A stretch of DNA of 22,827 nucleotides, taken from Hondaea fermentalgiana (taxonomy: Eukaryota; Sar; Bigyra; Thraustochytrida; Thraustochytriidae). The stretch spans positions 1 to 22,827 of the forward strand of contig NPFB01000058.1 of assembly GCA_014084085.1 (NCBI GenBank), written 5' to 3'. This document shows, piece by piece, positions 9,301 to 17,713 of the stretch. Positions within the stretch are counted from its first letter, which is position 1; each line of letters opens with the position of its first letter. The notes under the pieces are model-generated. The model worked only from the letters and a program-made list of their open reading frames with translations, had not been told where the DNA came from and made no database searches. Both the position numbers and the translations under genes were made by a program.

Positions 9301-12300
9301 CGTCCTCCGGCGCAACCTTGACGCTCAGCTCCTTGATGCACACGCGGGTCTGCACAGATTTGTTCGTCTGTAGTTCCTTGGACGGCGGTTCAAGTTCGCG
9401 AAGGAGAATGTTCGTGGTCCGCAGCGATTCAAGAATCGACTGAAATTCGAAAATCGCCCGCAGCAGCTTGGGTTCGTGCGACAGTCGAGCTGTCTGGGCG
9501 TCCACAAAGAGCTCTGTTTGATGCAACTCGCCTTCCATCCTCGTTTGCATGCTCACGCTTGCCTGAGTGATTGTGGCCACTGATTTCACGACAGGCGGGT
9601 CGCTCGGACGGAGTCGAACGTGGCTGTCAAGCTGCACCATCGACGACTTGACATCGAGCGAGTCGGACATGCCGTCAAAATTCACAGCAAGACCAGAAAA
9701 CGTGAGAGAGGCAAAATGCTCCACTTCCGACTCGTCCGTACCTTCGACAGGCGGGCGCTCCAATTCTAAAAGAATCTGTTTCGAGCGAAGCTCCAGCATG
9801 AGCGCTGTGGAGTCCTCAGATGCGAGCTCATAGCGCGGCCGTGCATCGCTGGGGAGCAAAAGGTTCGAGTTCAAGGCCGAGTTTAGCTGGTAAATGGACC
9901 TCGGGTCGGCACGCAACGAGAGTGCCTTTTCAAGATCCACGTTGACCTTGAGCTGTCCGGGTTCGGACGATGATATCGAAAGGTGAAGGGGAAACTTGCT
10001 CGAGAGAAATTCCACGTCGTCGAGGTCCACGTCAATTTTCCCATTTCCATGCACTGTGAGTCCTGTCGTGCCACACCGCACTTGCAGATTCCCAAGTTTA
10101 GGACGAAAGCTCTCAAGGTCGACAACGACGCCTGGCAATTCCAGCTCGAAAATGATCTCTTCGCTCGCTTGGTTGCTGCTGTTGCTGTCGCTGCTGCTGC
10201 CGCCGCCGCCCATTAGCTCTTGCACGGCGTTGCCGCACCACTGCATGGTGTGCCCCAACGTTGTCGCAACCGCCTGAGACGTTGGCGTGAGACAAAAGTT
10301 CGCCTTGCCGTGCCCAGTTCCGCGCACACTGCTCCCACCAACAAATACCTCCATGATGCCACTCTCATGCTCGCTCTCCCACTTGAGCATGTCCGTACGC
10401 GTGTCGCTGTCTTCATCAAATAAAGAAAGCCCTCCAAGGCTCACAGTGTCGCTCTTGTATCCGATATTTTGCGCCAAGAGAATCACACCACCCTCGTTTG
10501 CAACATCGCGCGTGATGACGCGAATATCCTTGATAAGCACCTGAAGTGTCGAAGCCTCGCCTTGGCTCATCGGCGCGCTGCTGCCACTAGTGCTCGGCTG
10601 CGATGAGGCGCCTCCCGCCAATTCAACCACAGAGCGCGCAGCATCGGTAAGAGTATGGGCCAACCGTCGCGTTTCCGGGTTGAGAATAGCTTGTACGCGC
10701 TCCACAACGAGTCCGGCCTCATTGTCGAAGCGAGCTTCTTCCAAAGACATGACCTCATGCGATCCGTCGAGAATCACCGAAATTCCCTCCAAAAACACGC
10801 CACTTTTACCGGCACGAAGACCCTTGGCGCGTGCTTCGCATGTTGGCCCATCTGCGGCAAGAAATTCGATGACAAAGGGTTCGTTGGGGCGACGTAATTT
10901 GAGCTGCACGTTTCCTCCATTTCCACTGCTCGCGCCAGCGTCTTCCGCTGCTGCAGATTCGGGTGCCACCACCAAAGACGAAGATGACGATACGGCGGAC
11001 GACGTCTGGGCGACGAGAGTGTGCTCTCGTGGAGGCGCGGATGACGCAGAGAGTGAAGCCGGTGGCTTAAAAGCGAGAAGCGCGCGAAACACTTTTTGGT
11101 CCAGGACGAGATGCATGGGATCCATTTCAAGTACAGCGCCCTCTTCGGCAGTCCAATGTACGATGAGCATATCCTCGTCTTTCGAGGTTTGATCCCCCGA
11201 GAGAAAGAACAGCTCGCGGTCCGCAGTGACGGCTCGAAGAGAACGCACACGCGCGCGCGTGGCCGATGTAGTGTACTCGGCCTCTACGTCCTCAATCTCG
11301 CACGAGAGAATGAGATAGGGCGGCGGCGGCGGCGACAACGTTGTTTCTTCCTCCTTGCTATCGTTGTCATCGCGCAGAAACTTGACTTCGAGCGCTTCAG
11401 CCGAGAATTTGTACCTTTCTTCCGTCGAAAGAGCGCTCGGCTTCTTCTCCTTTGCTTTGTCTTTTACATCCGTCTTGACGTCATGAACGTGGCGCGTGGC
11501 CGTCCCGGCTGTACGCTGCGAAAGATCGGCCATGGTGCTGTATATGCCTTGGACAAAGCTCGTCGGAAAATTAACTCGGACGGCGCCTACCTTGAGACTG
11601 ACGCTTCGCGTGTAACCTTCGAAAATAGGCGACTGCGGCTTAAGAGTTTGCAGTTCCAGGCGTACGAGCTCGGAACCCTCCTGCGGCGACCAAATATCGC
11701 GTTCACTGGCCAGATCCTTAATCGAGAACGACCCGGCTTCAAAGTCAAGAGCGCCGTCAAAGGTACGCTGGACATAGGTGGACTTGAGGCTGTTGAGCGA
11801 GACGCGCGTTCGAAGATGGGGAAGGTCGCAGCGTACGCTGGCCTCATCGAGGTGAGCACGAAATCGAAAGGCAATGCGCGCAGCGAGGCGCTCCAAGACG
11901 GCTGCATCGCTGGGCAGCGAAATGGAGTCAGCGTCACTTTCTGTCTCGTGCTCACTTTCCCAATCCTTTCCATCAACGTCCTCAACGAGAGCATCCGAGT
12001 CCGTGCCCTGCTGGAAGGATTGCGCGATGGTCAAAACCGCGTCCAGGGCATCAGAGTCGACTTGCACGCGCACAGCGGGCACTTCCACACCAACGTCGAC
12101 GCGAGGCTGAGGCTTTTCGTTTGCATCGAACGCCGATGTGCAGAGCACAAGCGACGAGTGAAAACTCACGTCTGACAAGAGGTCCTGGGTCCACGCAACT
12201 GCACCTTGATCGTCGTCGCGCTCCACCTTGGCGAGAATGTTGGAACCCTCGAGATGCCAGGTGTCTTGGCTGTGCTGCGACAAATCGAATGCACCAAGAC

Positions 12301-14455
12301 GCAGCTCGAGACGCGGGGCTCCTGGCTCCGTGACGCTAGCCGGCACCACGATTCGTGGCGTCTGGATCCGTACACTCACGCTCGGCACCGAGTTTAAGTC
12401 GACCATTTCCTCGATGGTAGACCCCGTGTAGGCGGCATAATACGCATCCCATGCCGAGGGCGACGCGGTCCCTGCAGGACCCGGCCCGGTCTCGCCATCA
12501 AGCGGAGCCCAATCATCAGCAGCAATCGCGTCGTTGCCATCTTGTTCGCCTGATGCGAGGGGTGGAGACACGTTTTCGGGGGCCTTGATCGTCTCCAAAA
12601 TGTGCTCAACCAAGGGCGCACTGTAGACAAGGCGGACCGGTTGGTCCAGATGGCAATCCACGACAAGCGGACCGTGACGCTTCCCGTCTTTACGGCCAAC
12701 CTTGACGACGAGAAGATGCGGTACGTCTGCACTGGCCTCTGCGTCCACGGCGGGACCAATGACGCTGCGAAAGAGTGTGTTTGGCGTGAAATCGTCTTGC
12801 ACCACAAGGGACTCGGCGACGAGGTCGACGGCTTGCAGACTCCCCTGAAAATCGACGCTGCAGCGCACCTCGCCCAGATGAGCGCGCGCAGCCTTTTCAT
12901 CCGAGGGTCCAATTCGAACATCGACGCTGGCTACGGCAGCGCTCAGTTGCAAATGCATCTTGGTCAGGTCAACAATGTCATCTTCTTCAAGGTTGGGGTC
13001 GTACCCAATCGTCTCAAAGAGACGGTTCCGCTCCTCGTCGGTGACCTCGGCACGAACCGCCTCGAGAGAGGCCTCTTCAGGTTGTCCCTTGGACTCGTTC
13101 TTACTGCCACCGCCCCACCATGAGGAGAGCCAGCCCTTTTGGGCTTGTTCTGCCTTGGCACGAGCCTCGGCGCGGCGACGGCGAACTTCAGGGTCATCTC
13201 TGCGCTCCTGAACCGCGTGTACTGCCCCGCCAACGCGCATGCGCACTTCCTCGTAAGCAATGCGACGCAGACGCACAATGTGAGCAAAGGTCAATTTTTC
13301 GCTCTTCTCCATGAGCTCGAGACGCTCGCGATCCCGTGTAGAAAGGTCCGGGAGCCAGCCGCGAGTAGCCTCGAGCGTTCGTTTAAAGAGTTCCAAGTAT
13401 GGCTCGCGACAGGCCTTGAACCATGCCTCGCGTTTGCGCTCGCGGAGACGCTGCTGAGCTTCGGCGCGCGAAAGCCTGCTGGCGCGTTCCCACTTGGTCT
13501 CGCGGAGCCGTCTGCGTTGGCTGTTGGCTTTGGCAAGTACCGCGCTGCGAGCACTGCCGCCTGCGGGCTGCAAATCGCCGATCGCGAGCACTTGGTCTCG
13601 CTCGACAGTAACCCGCGTTGCTTCCATGGCGAGATGGACTTCGACACCTTCGGTGACACGGGTCCCATTGGGCCCGGACGGGCCTTTGCGCAGCGTGATT
13701 TTCGTGACGATGCTTCGCTGGCGAAAAATTTCCCCCAGCATGGGCTTGCCCTGGTCATCCACGGGTCCTACCAGGACTCGAGGATTGCGGATGCGAGCAA
13801 TCTTGCGCATGACGTCTGCTCCGGAGACAAAGGCCTCGTGCCAGTTTGCATCGACAGAGAGAAGAGCGACTTCGTCAATGTGCACTTCAGCCTGGGCTTT
13901 CGTGCTCTTGACCGAGATGCGAATGTCCTGCAGCACGAGCTGCAGGTTGTCGAGAATCTTGGTTGCAAGCTTCATCCAGAACGAGGACCCCTCAGTCATG
14001 GAGCTTCCATCGTCTGCTTGCGCTGCTGCGGTTTCGATGCGCTCCAGCTGTGCGAGACGCTGCATTTTCGCCTCCACACGCTCGCGGAGCGCATCCGCGG
14101 GGTCTTTGGCATCCTCCGCGGCGCCATGGCCTTGCTGTAACGGGTCTGCCTTTGGGGCGTTCGACGCGTCCACCTGTTCGGCCTCGATCTCGATGCCGGT
14201 GAGCCTGATCACCACCGGCTTGCTCTGCAACTTGGACCACGGCACGTCCACGCTCAGTCTCCCGATCTTGCTCTTGGCCACGCGCAGGTCTAGCCCGAGC
14301 ACCTGCTGCAAGGCGTGAGGCTCAAGCTCCAGGTCCTCAATCTCCATGTGCCCGCTCCATAGCGACACCACGAGCCCATCCAGGCTCGCGTCGTCCACGC
14401 ACAGGTACTCGCGCGCGTACCGCCTGATCAGCGCCTGCACCGCGCCCTCGAACAT
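3323..14455 (-). CDS. VPS13: VPS13/chorein-family bridge-like lipid transfer protein
   Basis: 3710 aa in one uninterrupted frame, slightly longer than typical VPS13 proteins. VPS13 forms a hydrophobic groove that moves phospholipids in bulk between organelles at contact sites. Residues 1-115 are the chorein N-terminal domain (starts MFEGAVQALIRRYAREYL). About 330-490 hold the family's basic helical stretch, a GWLSSWWGGG motif (about 440) and a RLFETIGYD motif. About 2000-2700 is the adaptor-binding (VAB/SHR-BD) region, with the repeat-marking Asn in IVNKTD, FENELP, VVNGTG, LVNQVG and IENVSL. About 3215-3400 is the VPS13 C-terminal (ATG2_C-like) region, with a Gly/Ser/Ala-rich helical stretch (GLYGLFAKPVSGMASAV). 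A PH-like segment follows (about 3405-3495). Ser10 and a Pro6 run (about 3499-3540) interrupt the end, before a 165-aa tail I do not recognise. The ATG at 14455 opens the chorein domain exactly and the stop is TAA. The paralogue type (A/C/D-like) cannot be settled by eye. Confidence 0.97.
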   Translation of the reverse strand: MFEGAVQALIRRYAREYLCVDDASLDGLVVSLWSGHMEIEDLELEPHALQQVLGLDLRVAKSKIGRLSVDVPWSKLQSKPVVIRLTGIEIEAEQVDASNAPKADPLQQGHGAAEDAKDPADALRERVEAKMQRLAQLERIETAAAQADDGSSMTEGSSFWMKLATKILDNLQLVLQDIRISVKSTKAQAEVHIDEVALLSVDANWHEAFVSGADVMRKIARIRNPRVLVGPVDDQGKPMLGEIFRQRSIVTKITLRKGPSGPNGTRVTEGVEVHLAMEATRVTVERDQVLAIGDLQPAGGSARSAVLAKANSQRRRLRETKWERASRLSRAEAQQRLRERKREAWFKACREPYLELFKRTLEATRGWLPDLSTRDRERLELMEKSEKLTFAHIVRLRRIAYEEVRMRVGGAVHAVQERRDDPEVRRRRAEARAKAEQAQKGWLSSWWGGGSKNESKGQPEEASLEAVRAEVTDEERNRLFETIGYDPNLEEDDIVDLTKMHLQLSAAVASVDVRIGPSDEKAARAHLGEVRCSVDFQGSLQAVDLVAESLVVQDDFTPNTLFRSVIGPAVDAEASADVPHLLVVKVGRKDGKRHGPLVVDCHLDQPVRLVYSAPLVEHILETIKAPENVSPPLASGEQDGNDAIAADDWAPLDGETGPGPAGTASPSAWDAYYAAYTGSTIEEMVDLNSVPSVSVRIQTPRIVVPASVTEPGAPRLELRLGAFDLSQHSQDTWHLEGSNILAKVERDDDQGAVAWTQDLLSDVSFHSSLVLCTSAFDANEKPQPRVDVGVEVPAVRVQVDSDALDAVLTIAQSFQQGTDSDALVEDVDGKDWESEHETESDADSISLPSDAAVLERLAARIAFRFRAHLDEASVRCDLPHLRTRVSLNSLKSTYVQRTFDGALDFEAGSFSIKDLASERDIWSPQEGSELVRLELQTLKPQSPIFEGYTRSVSLKVGAVRVNFPTSFVQGIYSTMADLSQRTAGTATRHVHDVKTDVKDKAKEKKPSALSTEERYKFSAEALEVKFLRDDNDSKEEETTLSPPPPPYLILSCEIEDVEAEYTTSATRARVRSLRAVTADRELFFLSGDQTSKDEDMLIVHWTAEEGAVLEMDPMHLVLDQKVFRALLAFKPPASLSASSAPPREHTLVAQTSSAVSSSSSLVVAPESAAAEDAGASSGNGGNVQLKLRRPNEPFVIEFLAADGPTCEARAKGLRAGKSGVFLEGISVILDGSHEVMSLEEARFDNEAGLVVERVQAILNPETRRLAHTLTDAARSVVELAGGASSQPSTSGSSAPMSQGEASTLQVLIKDIRVITRDVANEGGVILLAQNIGYKSDTVSLGGLSLFDEDSDTRTDMLKWESEHESGIMEVFVGGSSVRGTGHGKANFCLTPTSQAVATTLGHTMQWCGNAVQELMGGGGSSSDSNSSNQASEEIIFELELPGVVVDLESFRPKLGNLQVRCGTTGLTVHGNGKIDVDLDDVEFLSSKFPLHLSISSSEPGQLKVNVDLEKALSLRADPRSIYQLNSALNSNLLLPSDARPRYELASEDSTALMLELRSKQILLELERPPVEGTDESEVEHFASLTFSGLAVNFDGMSDSLDVKSSMVQLDSHVRLRPSDPPVVKSVATITQASVSMQTRMEGELHQTELFVDAQTARLSHEPKLLRAIFEFQSILESLRTTNILLRELEPPSKELQTNKSVQTRVCIKELSVKVAPEDVPGVAIVLRSEVIAIVESKQTETQLERVVRLTVANTSCGLCVLGEMQEVTREHSLLDDASVILILRNAYQLSGVRLMSSFVLNVNDVSLEFQAPMLMRLHRVVNATLRTLPSRSLVQRAILSEAGKTQEAPSQEESVELESFDGTKYEVEVTVSGFDAVLFGRSLPLARFRIQDNSIASGETIGSSESISSSAFKGSLTIRSIDVCLLNPTNMAWEPVLEPCDLSSEIRTIPQKPHNGFELALRSSRPLRANVHVDHLRRIMDETEDVMEQMQEVIAGESDTGGLKLSNYRRCTIVNKTDMDAMVNGDTKVPAHGEVAVQTASMRINVRLGEEAMDLALVDRKDQALGSARFGAWVEHIVAADSVAEDGTEGGFVVTLASGMVSCNDCDMVLRMAVLVDGETQVEQSVQPGRRFYIPPRFDWRSCSMVVRLTEDDNWSMVPLQYEADSRVDETLPLALAENSAIMMAEVVRNECRPLCRIHIRPFAVFENELPGALRVQLLKSQGGGEGGTGTKARLEAERELRSGDLWPLYPSDTDNLFVRFAFPNAPEVFGPLVRVQQRQGTSTYLIEDRASRRVQQLHLRASARGLSISAPYWVVNGTGLDLALAREDTMELLDAPVQGSVLRAVEETWENQRLYVGQGWVQRMLPGERPVWSNESGTEERLREGVRLPRQDPGWAWETDWVVDTNAPNAGAGGWMYANALSGEAWKPEESWARMVRRRRWVRTRFKPVAQEGSAGDGDKAFGAASTSTRVFGFDTCLVGLRQSGPTGPSSGSGSRVAWSTPCPLNFTMGTSNVFPMRRSPDDGDKSFYELVMSLSEHPTVARTRLCMVSPRVVLVNQVGATVRVIQANTYQDPIVLSEDPAPLWWHEPLKSPGDAKLQIQLDSSSWSAPFPIHTLDEFCMAVPGHKGRVVVEVRRGSVESTMLVVFRADSESQPMYRIENVSLERIKCTQSKASVQAADDPSMAVDVGPYDSAPFAWIEPMKSHLLQLEIGGYGGEGSKGAVKATVDLTKIGRETRVVLPAQRVTAEDGGAQDLKHVCGGLRHFLSGPGNTRWVARAPPPVAESVLDDVLASKRRAWTLGLSEGQASAIVFVAEDAEDEQVHVGQSGESSTNDRPRGKPLRYGERVQIFTRTSDGLERRLMQLSGTEVGWKLASVDAGISGQETEGVAGSSQAQSQANDPRMWWVLTGKSAGELVELTDSFGVESAPRRDVGSVGSGLRLGVSSDGKGGPAGSQTIGLEMPQGGGDGDSRDGATFGASALRNIRSLESRTVFVIVDVDAQSRVVRIMETSLGASAEGGDSSEQQVAEMTRVRLSVDLSDVGISVISRTRNAFPSEVIYVTGKLSLRFHDTNLGRALDFTLQSLRIDNCLDDPTYANLLKRSYVGESPQGLPPVLSFSMSEKHTRLNVRYIRSLSVRLAKMDVQIDENFISACKEMATQVSMPRRAALLDAGGPSLTERRGTPKDVSLRRSMDLKAQSERGLQGTGGDGARYLYVRTMTLGKVELRISYFRSKVTDLEGAPVVLDPFEREHLATTRARILDDIRVFYRGEVQGRVLRIIGYALPGNPGELLSALGTNPGSAMHAALASIGSLGTAVAKVDLDYKKKRDAKPRGLEEGFSQGGKQVRDGFKSGFAGLLSKPREGHAKGGALGAVEGVGSGLYGLFAKPVSGMASAVASTSEGFAARSKPPGQLESERQLHVRTRPRRLFPGVQGGKELVTFDMFRTCLISKCLRAIRSDGEARTGRAVGDVVYVTDFVIESRLALVLVHTQTHVALLTYSKSGSSSSSSSSSSSAAAGSSTGAASGGGSRPPPPPPRGDREGWLLAGPEQREFEDFEASLSTQLLWMQAQSMPTTHGVELALQRWSDRLGSRSLMQCESAAQRACKEVRARLTQGEGPSPAVRELAEQISARVNVAYPPLRNAREFVSILQKAQQMGAADEVLAQALALSKLSERSPIVVLALVRAYAGREGGKVESLEVAFASMITSNK

Positions 14456-14700
14456 CCCGCCCGCCTCGCCTCGCCGCGCCGCGCCGCGCCTCCTCGCCGC
14501 GCGTCCTCGCGTTGTATCTTTGCCGCCTCCGCCGCCAGTCCCGTGCGACCCGAGGCTCTCGCCGCAGCATCTATCTAGTACTACCTGTCTGCCTTTAACA
14601 AACTGTTAGCCGGTGCACAGTTCCGTTCGGGCCGCGACAGCGACGAGGCGCTCGCGACGTTCGCTCGAGCAGGGGGAGCCAGACATCCTCGAGCGAGCTC

Positions 14701-14706
14701 CACGTG
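14701..14706. promoter_or_regulatory. CACGTG palindrome (E-box/G-box type)
   Basis: A single exact CACGTG in the divergent intergenic region, the core recognised by many bHLH and bZIP factors in eukaryotes. One 6-bp match is weak evidence of function. Confidence 0.2.
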
Positions 14707-14908
14707 CGCGGGGACCCTTGGCGCGAGGATTGCGGATGGGGTGGACGACGCTGGAGAGGAGGACGAGGAGTCGCAGGATGAGCGGGATTTGCTTGTTGGG
14801 ACGGGCTGGCTAATGATGAGGGTCTTTCTTGCGAGGCAATCACGGTCAGAGACGAGCACTCATGCGAAGAAGCTTTGTCTTGCGCTGCTTTTCTTATCTC
14901 GTTCCTCT

Positions 14909-14944
<36 letters not shown>
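14909..14944 (+). repeat. (TTGC)9 array, left arm of an inverted pair
   Basis: Nine uninterrupted TTGC units (36 bp). They are the exact reverse complement of the GCAA array 119 bp downstream, so the two can pair in a transcript or in single-stranded DNA. The translated LLAC periodicity over this array is an artefact of the repeat. Confidence 0.95.
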
Positions 14945-15063
14945 GCCGCGATCCCGACGAGAGTCTTCACGAGCACGCACCTCACCTCGCGTAGTCTCTT
15001 GTTTGAACGGTTTTTGCGAAGACGACGCCGGGAAAAAACCGCAGCCGAAGAAACACTTCCTCG

Positions 15064-15111
<48 letters not shown>
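15064..15111 (+). repeat. (GCAA)12 array, right arm of an inverted pair
   Basis: Twelve uninterrupted GCAA units (48 bp) about 106 bp upstream of the preferred ATG of the coiled-coil gene. It is complementary to the TTGC array at 14909-14944, so it could form a stem of up to 36 bp with a roughly 120-nt loop. A (GACA)4 run follows at 15125-15140. Confidence 0.95.
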
Positions 15112-15217
15112 ACAAACGAACAGAGACAGACAGACAGACACACCCGGCGCGTGGGCGCGCCCGGTGGCGAGGCAGAAGGCAAGACGCTCGCTGCCTCCCT
15201 CGCTCGCGAGGAGCGCG

Positions 15218-17713
15218 ATGCGTAGCGCTAATGCGAGGGGACAGCAGGCCTTCGCCATGCCACCCACGGTCCGCAAGATTGGCGGCGCTGCCAAGGCTTC
15301 GAACGGAGACGGCCAACAGAGACCAGGTCGGCTCCTCGTCTCCGAGGTGGACCGCCAGGGCTGGGTGGTACCCCTCGCCGTTGCGGATGACGAGCTCCCA
15401 GACTGGGACTCTTTCGACACCGGACCCTCACGAGCCCAGCGACCTTTGCGAACAGCTGGTCCGAGGTCCGTGGCGTCCTCTCCTTCAGGAGTCACCATTA
15501 GTGCATCAGGATTCCAGGGTCTCGCCGGCACGGCAGAAGCAGACGGCAGCCTCAAAACCAAGGCGCGTATTCATCGCAGTGGGAGCGTAGACATTCTCAT
15601 TCCAGGGGCTGGCGGGGAGCCGAGTCCCTCTCATGCCTCTTTGGCCAGTCCCTCACGGTTCTCCGTAGTCTCGCCACGCTCCGAGACAACTCGCAAAAGA
15701 AGTCCTACGCGAAGACCAAGTTTTCCGCAGGAACAGACGCAGAAACAACCCATTGTACATGAAGACAAGCATCAACTTGAGGGACCGTATCGCGCATTTG
15801 CGCCGTCTACCTTATTATTCTCAGGGGCAGCAGAGCGCGCGCGTCCAGTCTCGGTTGCGGCCCGAGAGCGAAAACCATCAGCCGCGCCGCGAACGGAGAC
15901 GCGACAGGCTGTGTCTAAAGACCCATCAACGAGAGATTTAGAACGATTCTTTGCTGACCAGCAGCAGCGACTTGATCGCACGCTGCAATTCGAGCGGGAA
16001 CGTCAGTTGCGACAAGGCTATCGCACAGAACCTCTTGAAACGGAAAACACGGGTGATCTTAATGCCGTTGCCGCACCAAGTGGCCTCGTGCAAGTCACAG
16101 AATCCAAAGATACAGGCAGTGCAGCCGTGTCGAAACAGCGGCCGGCGCCTCGGCAACTCCAGCTTGACGTTGCGCCGGCAGAGCCACGAAATGGCGCGGC
16201 AAGCCTCGCAGACGAGGTGAGCTTTTGGGAACTTCGACGGCGTCGAGACGTTGGAGACGACGAGAATGACGGGGAAGCTTTGTTTTCTTCCAATGCACAA
16301 GTCCGCGGACGCAAGCAGAACAGTGACGCCGCCACCATTTCGCAAAAGTCCCGCGCTGCCCTTGGCATCACGTGGCTGAGACACGAGTTTGAGGTGTGTT
16401 CGGCCAAGCTCTTTGGCAACGGAGAGACCGCTTCGCCGGCAGTGCCCCGCATGCGTCAGCTGCCGCCGGACCTCAAGAGCGAGAAAGGCTTGTACGGCTT
16501 GTGGTGTCTTCTGGATGAGACAGTGCACGCCTGGATTCAACGCGAGCGTCATTTGCGCAACATCAACAAGGAAGGCGCCGAGATGTCACAGCGTGCGCTT
16601 CGACAAGCGCACGAAGTCCGCCGTGCCGAAAAGGTCAACTTACAAATGGATTTTGTCAAGAAAATGGAGGAAGCCAAAAATAAGGCCGACGAGGCGCGTG
16701 CGTTGGACAAGGAGCAATTCGAGTCGCGCATCAAAGAGCTCGAGGACCGCCGCCGCGCGTTGGAGCTCAAGTGCATTGAACTTTCCACCGAAAAAAAGCA
16801 GCGCGATGCCGCGCTCGTGCAGCTGCGCGAGCAAGAGCAAAGGTCGAGAACTGCTGAAGAGGCGAATCGTAAGCGCATCGAGGCAGACCTTCAGCGTGCC
16901 CTCGAAAAGGCAGAAACTCAGCTCGCGACTTTGCAAAAGGAAAATGCGTCGCTCAGAGCATCACGCGAGGCCGAGGTCACGAGCTCTTCGCAACGCGAAC
17001 GCGCCCTCGAGGCCGAGCTCTTGCGCATTCGCGACGAGCTTGGGATTGATCACAGCGAGGAAATTGCAGAACTCAAAAAGCAGCATGCACAGCGCTACCG
17101 TGAGATCGAGCACAAGATGCAACAGCTGATGGCCGAGCATGATTCCTTTGTGCGCCAGTTGCAGGCCGAACACGACGACAAGACCGCTGCTGTCCGCAAG
17201 GAGCACAACATGCAGCTGGAGATGGCCCGTCGGGCGACATCAAATGCTGAAAAGTCTGCGCTCGAGCTCAAGGAGAATCACAAGGAGCAACTGCGTCGCC
17301 TTCACGTGCACCAGCGCGCTAAGGAGGCCGCGTACGAGAAGGATTTGCAGCGCATTCGTCGCCAAGCTTCGCGAAAGGACCGAACTTGGGTTCTCCCACC
17401 TCCGGCTTTGCAAGCGTCGCGTACAGATGGTGCAAATTCACTCTTTCCAGGTGCTGCGCGGGTATTTTCGCGAGGGCAACGTTCGCCGCCCCCGCCCCCA
17501 CCACCTCCAAACACGCGCCCAGAACTAAACGCAGCAGCATCAGCAGCTTTATCAGAGCCTGCGGCTTCGGGACAAACGCGAACTCCGGGATCAACGACGA
17601 CAGAAACGATAGCGTCCCAGCACGAATCGCCGCCTCCTTCTCCGCCCCCGAGCCCTCCACCACCAGATCCATCCTACACGGCGCTCTTGGATGAATACAT
17701 CATTGATCCATGA
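15218..17713 (+). CDS. Coiled-coil protein with proline-rich C-terminus, function unknown
   Basis: 831 aa from the preferred ATG; no family recognised. Residues about 1-35 are basic. About 36-65 hold a WVVPLAVADDELPDWDSFD segment. About 66-235 are Ser/Pro/Arg-rich and probably disordered. About 240-275 form a charged helix (DLERFFADQQQRLDRTLQFE). About 383-450 look folded, with ITWLRHEFEVCSAKLFG and GLYGLWCLLDETVHAW. About 455-725 are a long Glu/Lys/Arg/Gln-rich heptad-like coiled coil. The C-terminus has Pro8 (about 757) and SPPPSPPPSPPPP shortly before the end DEYIIDP. Poly-Pro of this kind can bind profilin, SH3 or WW partners (inference). A cytoskeletal or centrosomal scaffold is possible but unproven. 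The frame is open further upstream, but only through a GTG at 14741 and the tetranucleotide arrays. 15218 is the first ATG after the arrays, with G at -3; 15257 is the next alternative. Divergent from VPS13. Confidence 0.8.
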   Translation: MRSANARGQQAFAMPPTVRKIGGAAKASNGDGQQRPGRLLVSEVDRQGWVVPLAVADDELPDWDSFDTGPSRAQRPLRTAGPRSVASSPSGVTISASGFQGLAGTAEADGSLKTKARIHRSGSVDILIPGAGGEPSPSHASLASPSRFSVVSPRSETTRKRSPTRRPSFPQEQTQKQPIVHEDKHQLEGPYRAFAPSTLLFSGAAERARPVSVAARERKPSAAPRTETRQAVSKDPSTRDLERFFADQQQRLDRTLQFERERQLRQGYRTEPLETENTGDLNAVAAPSGLVQVTESKDTGSAAVSKQRPAPRQLQLDVAPAEPRNGAASLADEVSFWELRRRRDVGDDENDGEALFSSNAQVRGRKQNSDAATISQKSRAALGITWLRHEFEVCSAKLFGNGETASPAVPRMRQLPPDLKSEKGLYGLWCLLDETVHAWIQRERHLRNINKEGAEMSQRALRQAHEVRRAEKVNLQMDFVKKMEEAKNKADEARALDKEQFESRIKELEDRRRALELKCIELSTEKKQRDAALVQLREQEQRSRTAEEANRKRIEADLQRALEKAETQLATLQKENASLRASREAEVTSSSQRERALEAELLRIRDELGIDHSEEIAELKKQHAQRYREIEHKMQQLMAEHDSFVRQLQAEHDDKTAAVRKEHNMQLEMARRATSNAEKSALELKENHKEQLRRLHVHQRAKEAAYEKDLQRIRRQASRKDRTWVLPPPALQASRTDGANSLFPGAARVFSRGQRSPPPPPPPPNTRPELNAAASAALSEPAASGQTRTPGSTTTETIASQHESPPPSPPPSPPPPDPSYTALLDEYIIDP

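Larger units (their letters stand above)
14456..15217. promoter_or_regulatory. Divergent promoter/leader region between VPS13 and the coiled-coil gene
   Basis: These 762 bp separate two genes transcribed away from each other. The end beside VPS13 is a CGCC/CGCG-rich repetitive stretch (about 14456-14515) and is probably its 5' leader. The rest holds a CACGTG palindrome (14701), the (TTGC)9 and (GCAA)12 arrays and a (GACA)4 run at 15125-15140. The plus-strand frame stays open back to a GTG at 14741, but its translation there is mostly repeat-derived (LLAC and KQAS periodicities), so I treat it as non-coding leader. Between 14880 and 15217 there is no ATG in any plus-strand frame. Confidence 0.55.

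Noticed and set aside
11096..12175. 359-residue plus-strand frame
   Set aside because: Antisense to the conserved VPS13 frame, with no recognisable domain. Long antisense openness is expected in GC-rich coding DNA.
14860..15561. 233-residue minus-strand frame with CLLACLLACLLAC resembling a signal peptide or membrane helix
   Set aside because: The hydrophobic run is the minus-strand translation of the GCAA array and the rest is antisense to the coiled-coil gene.
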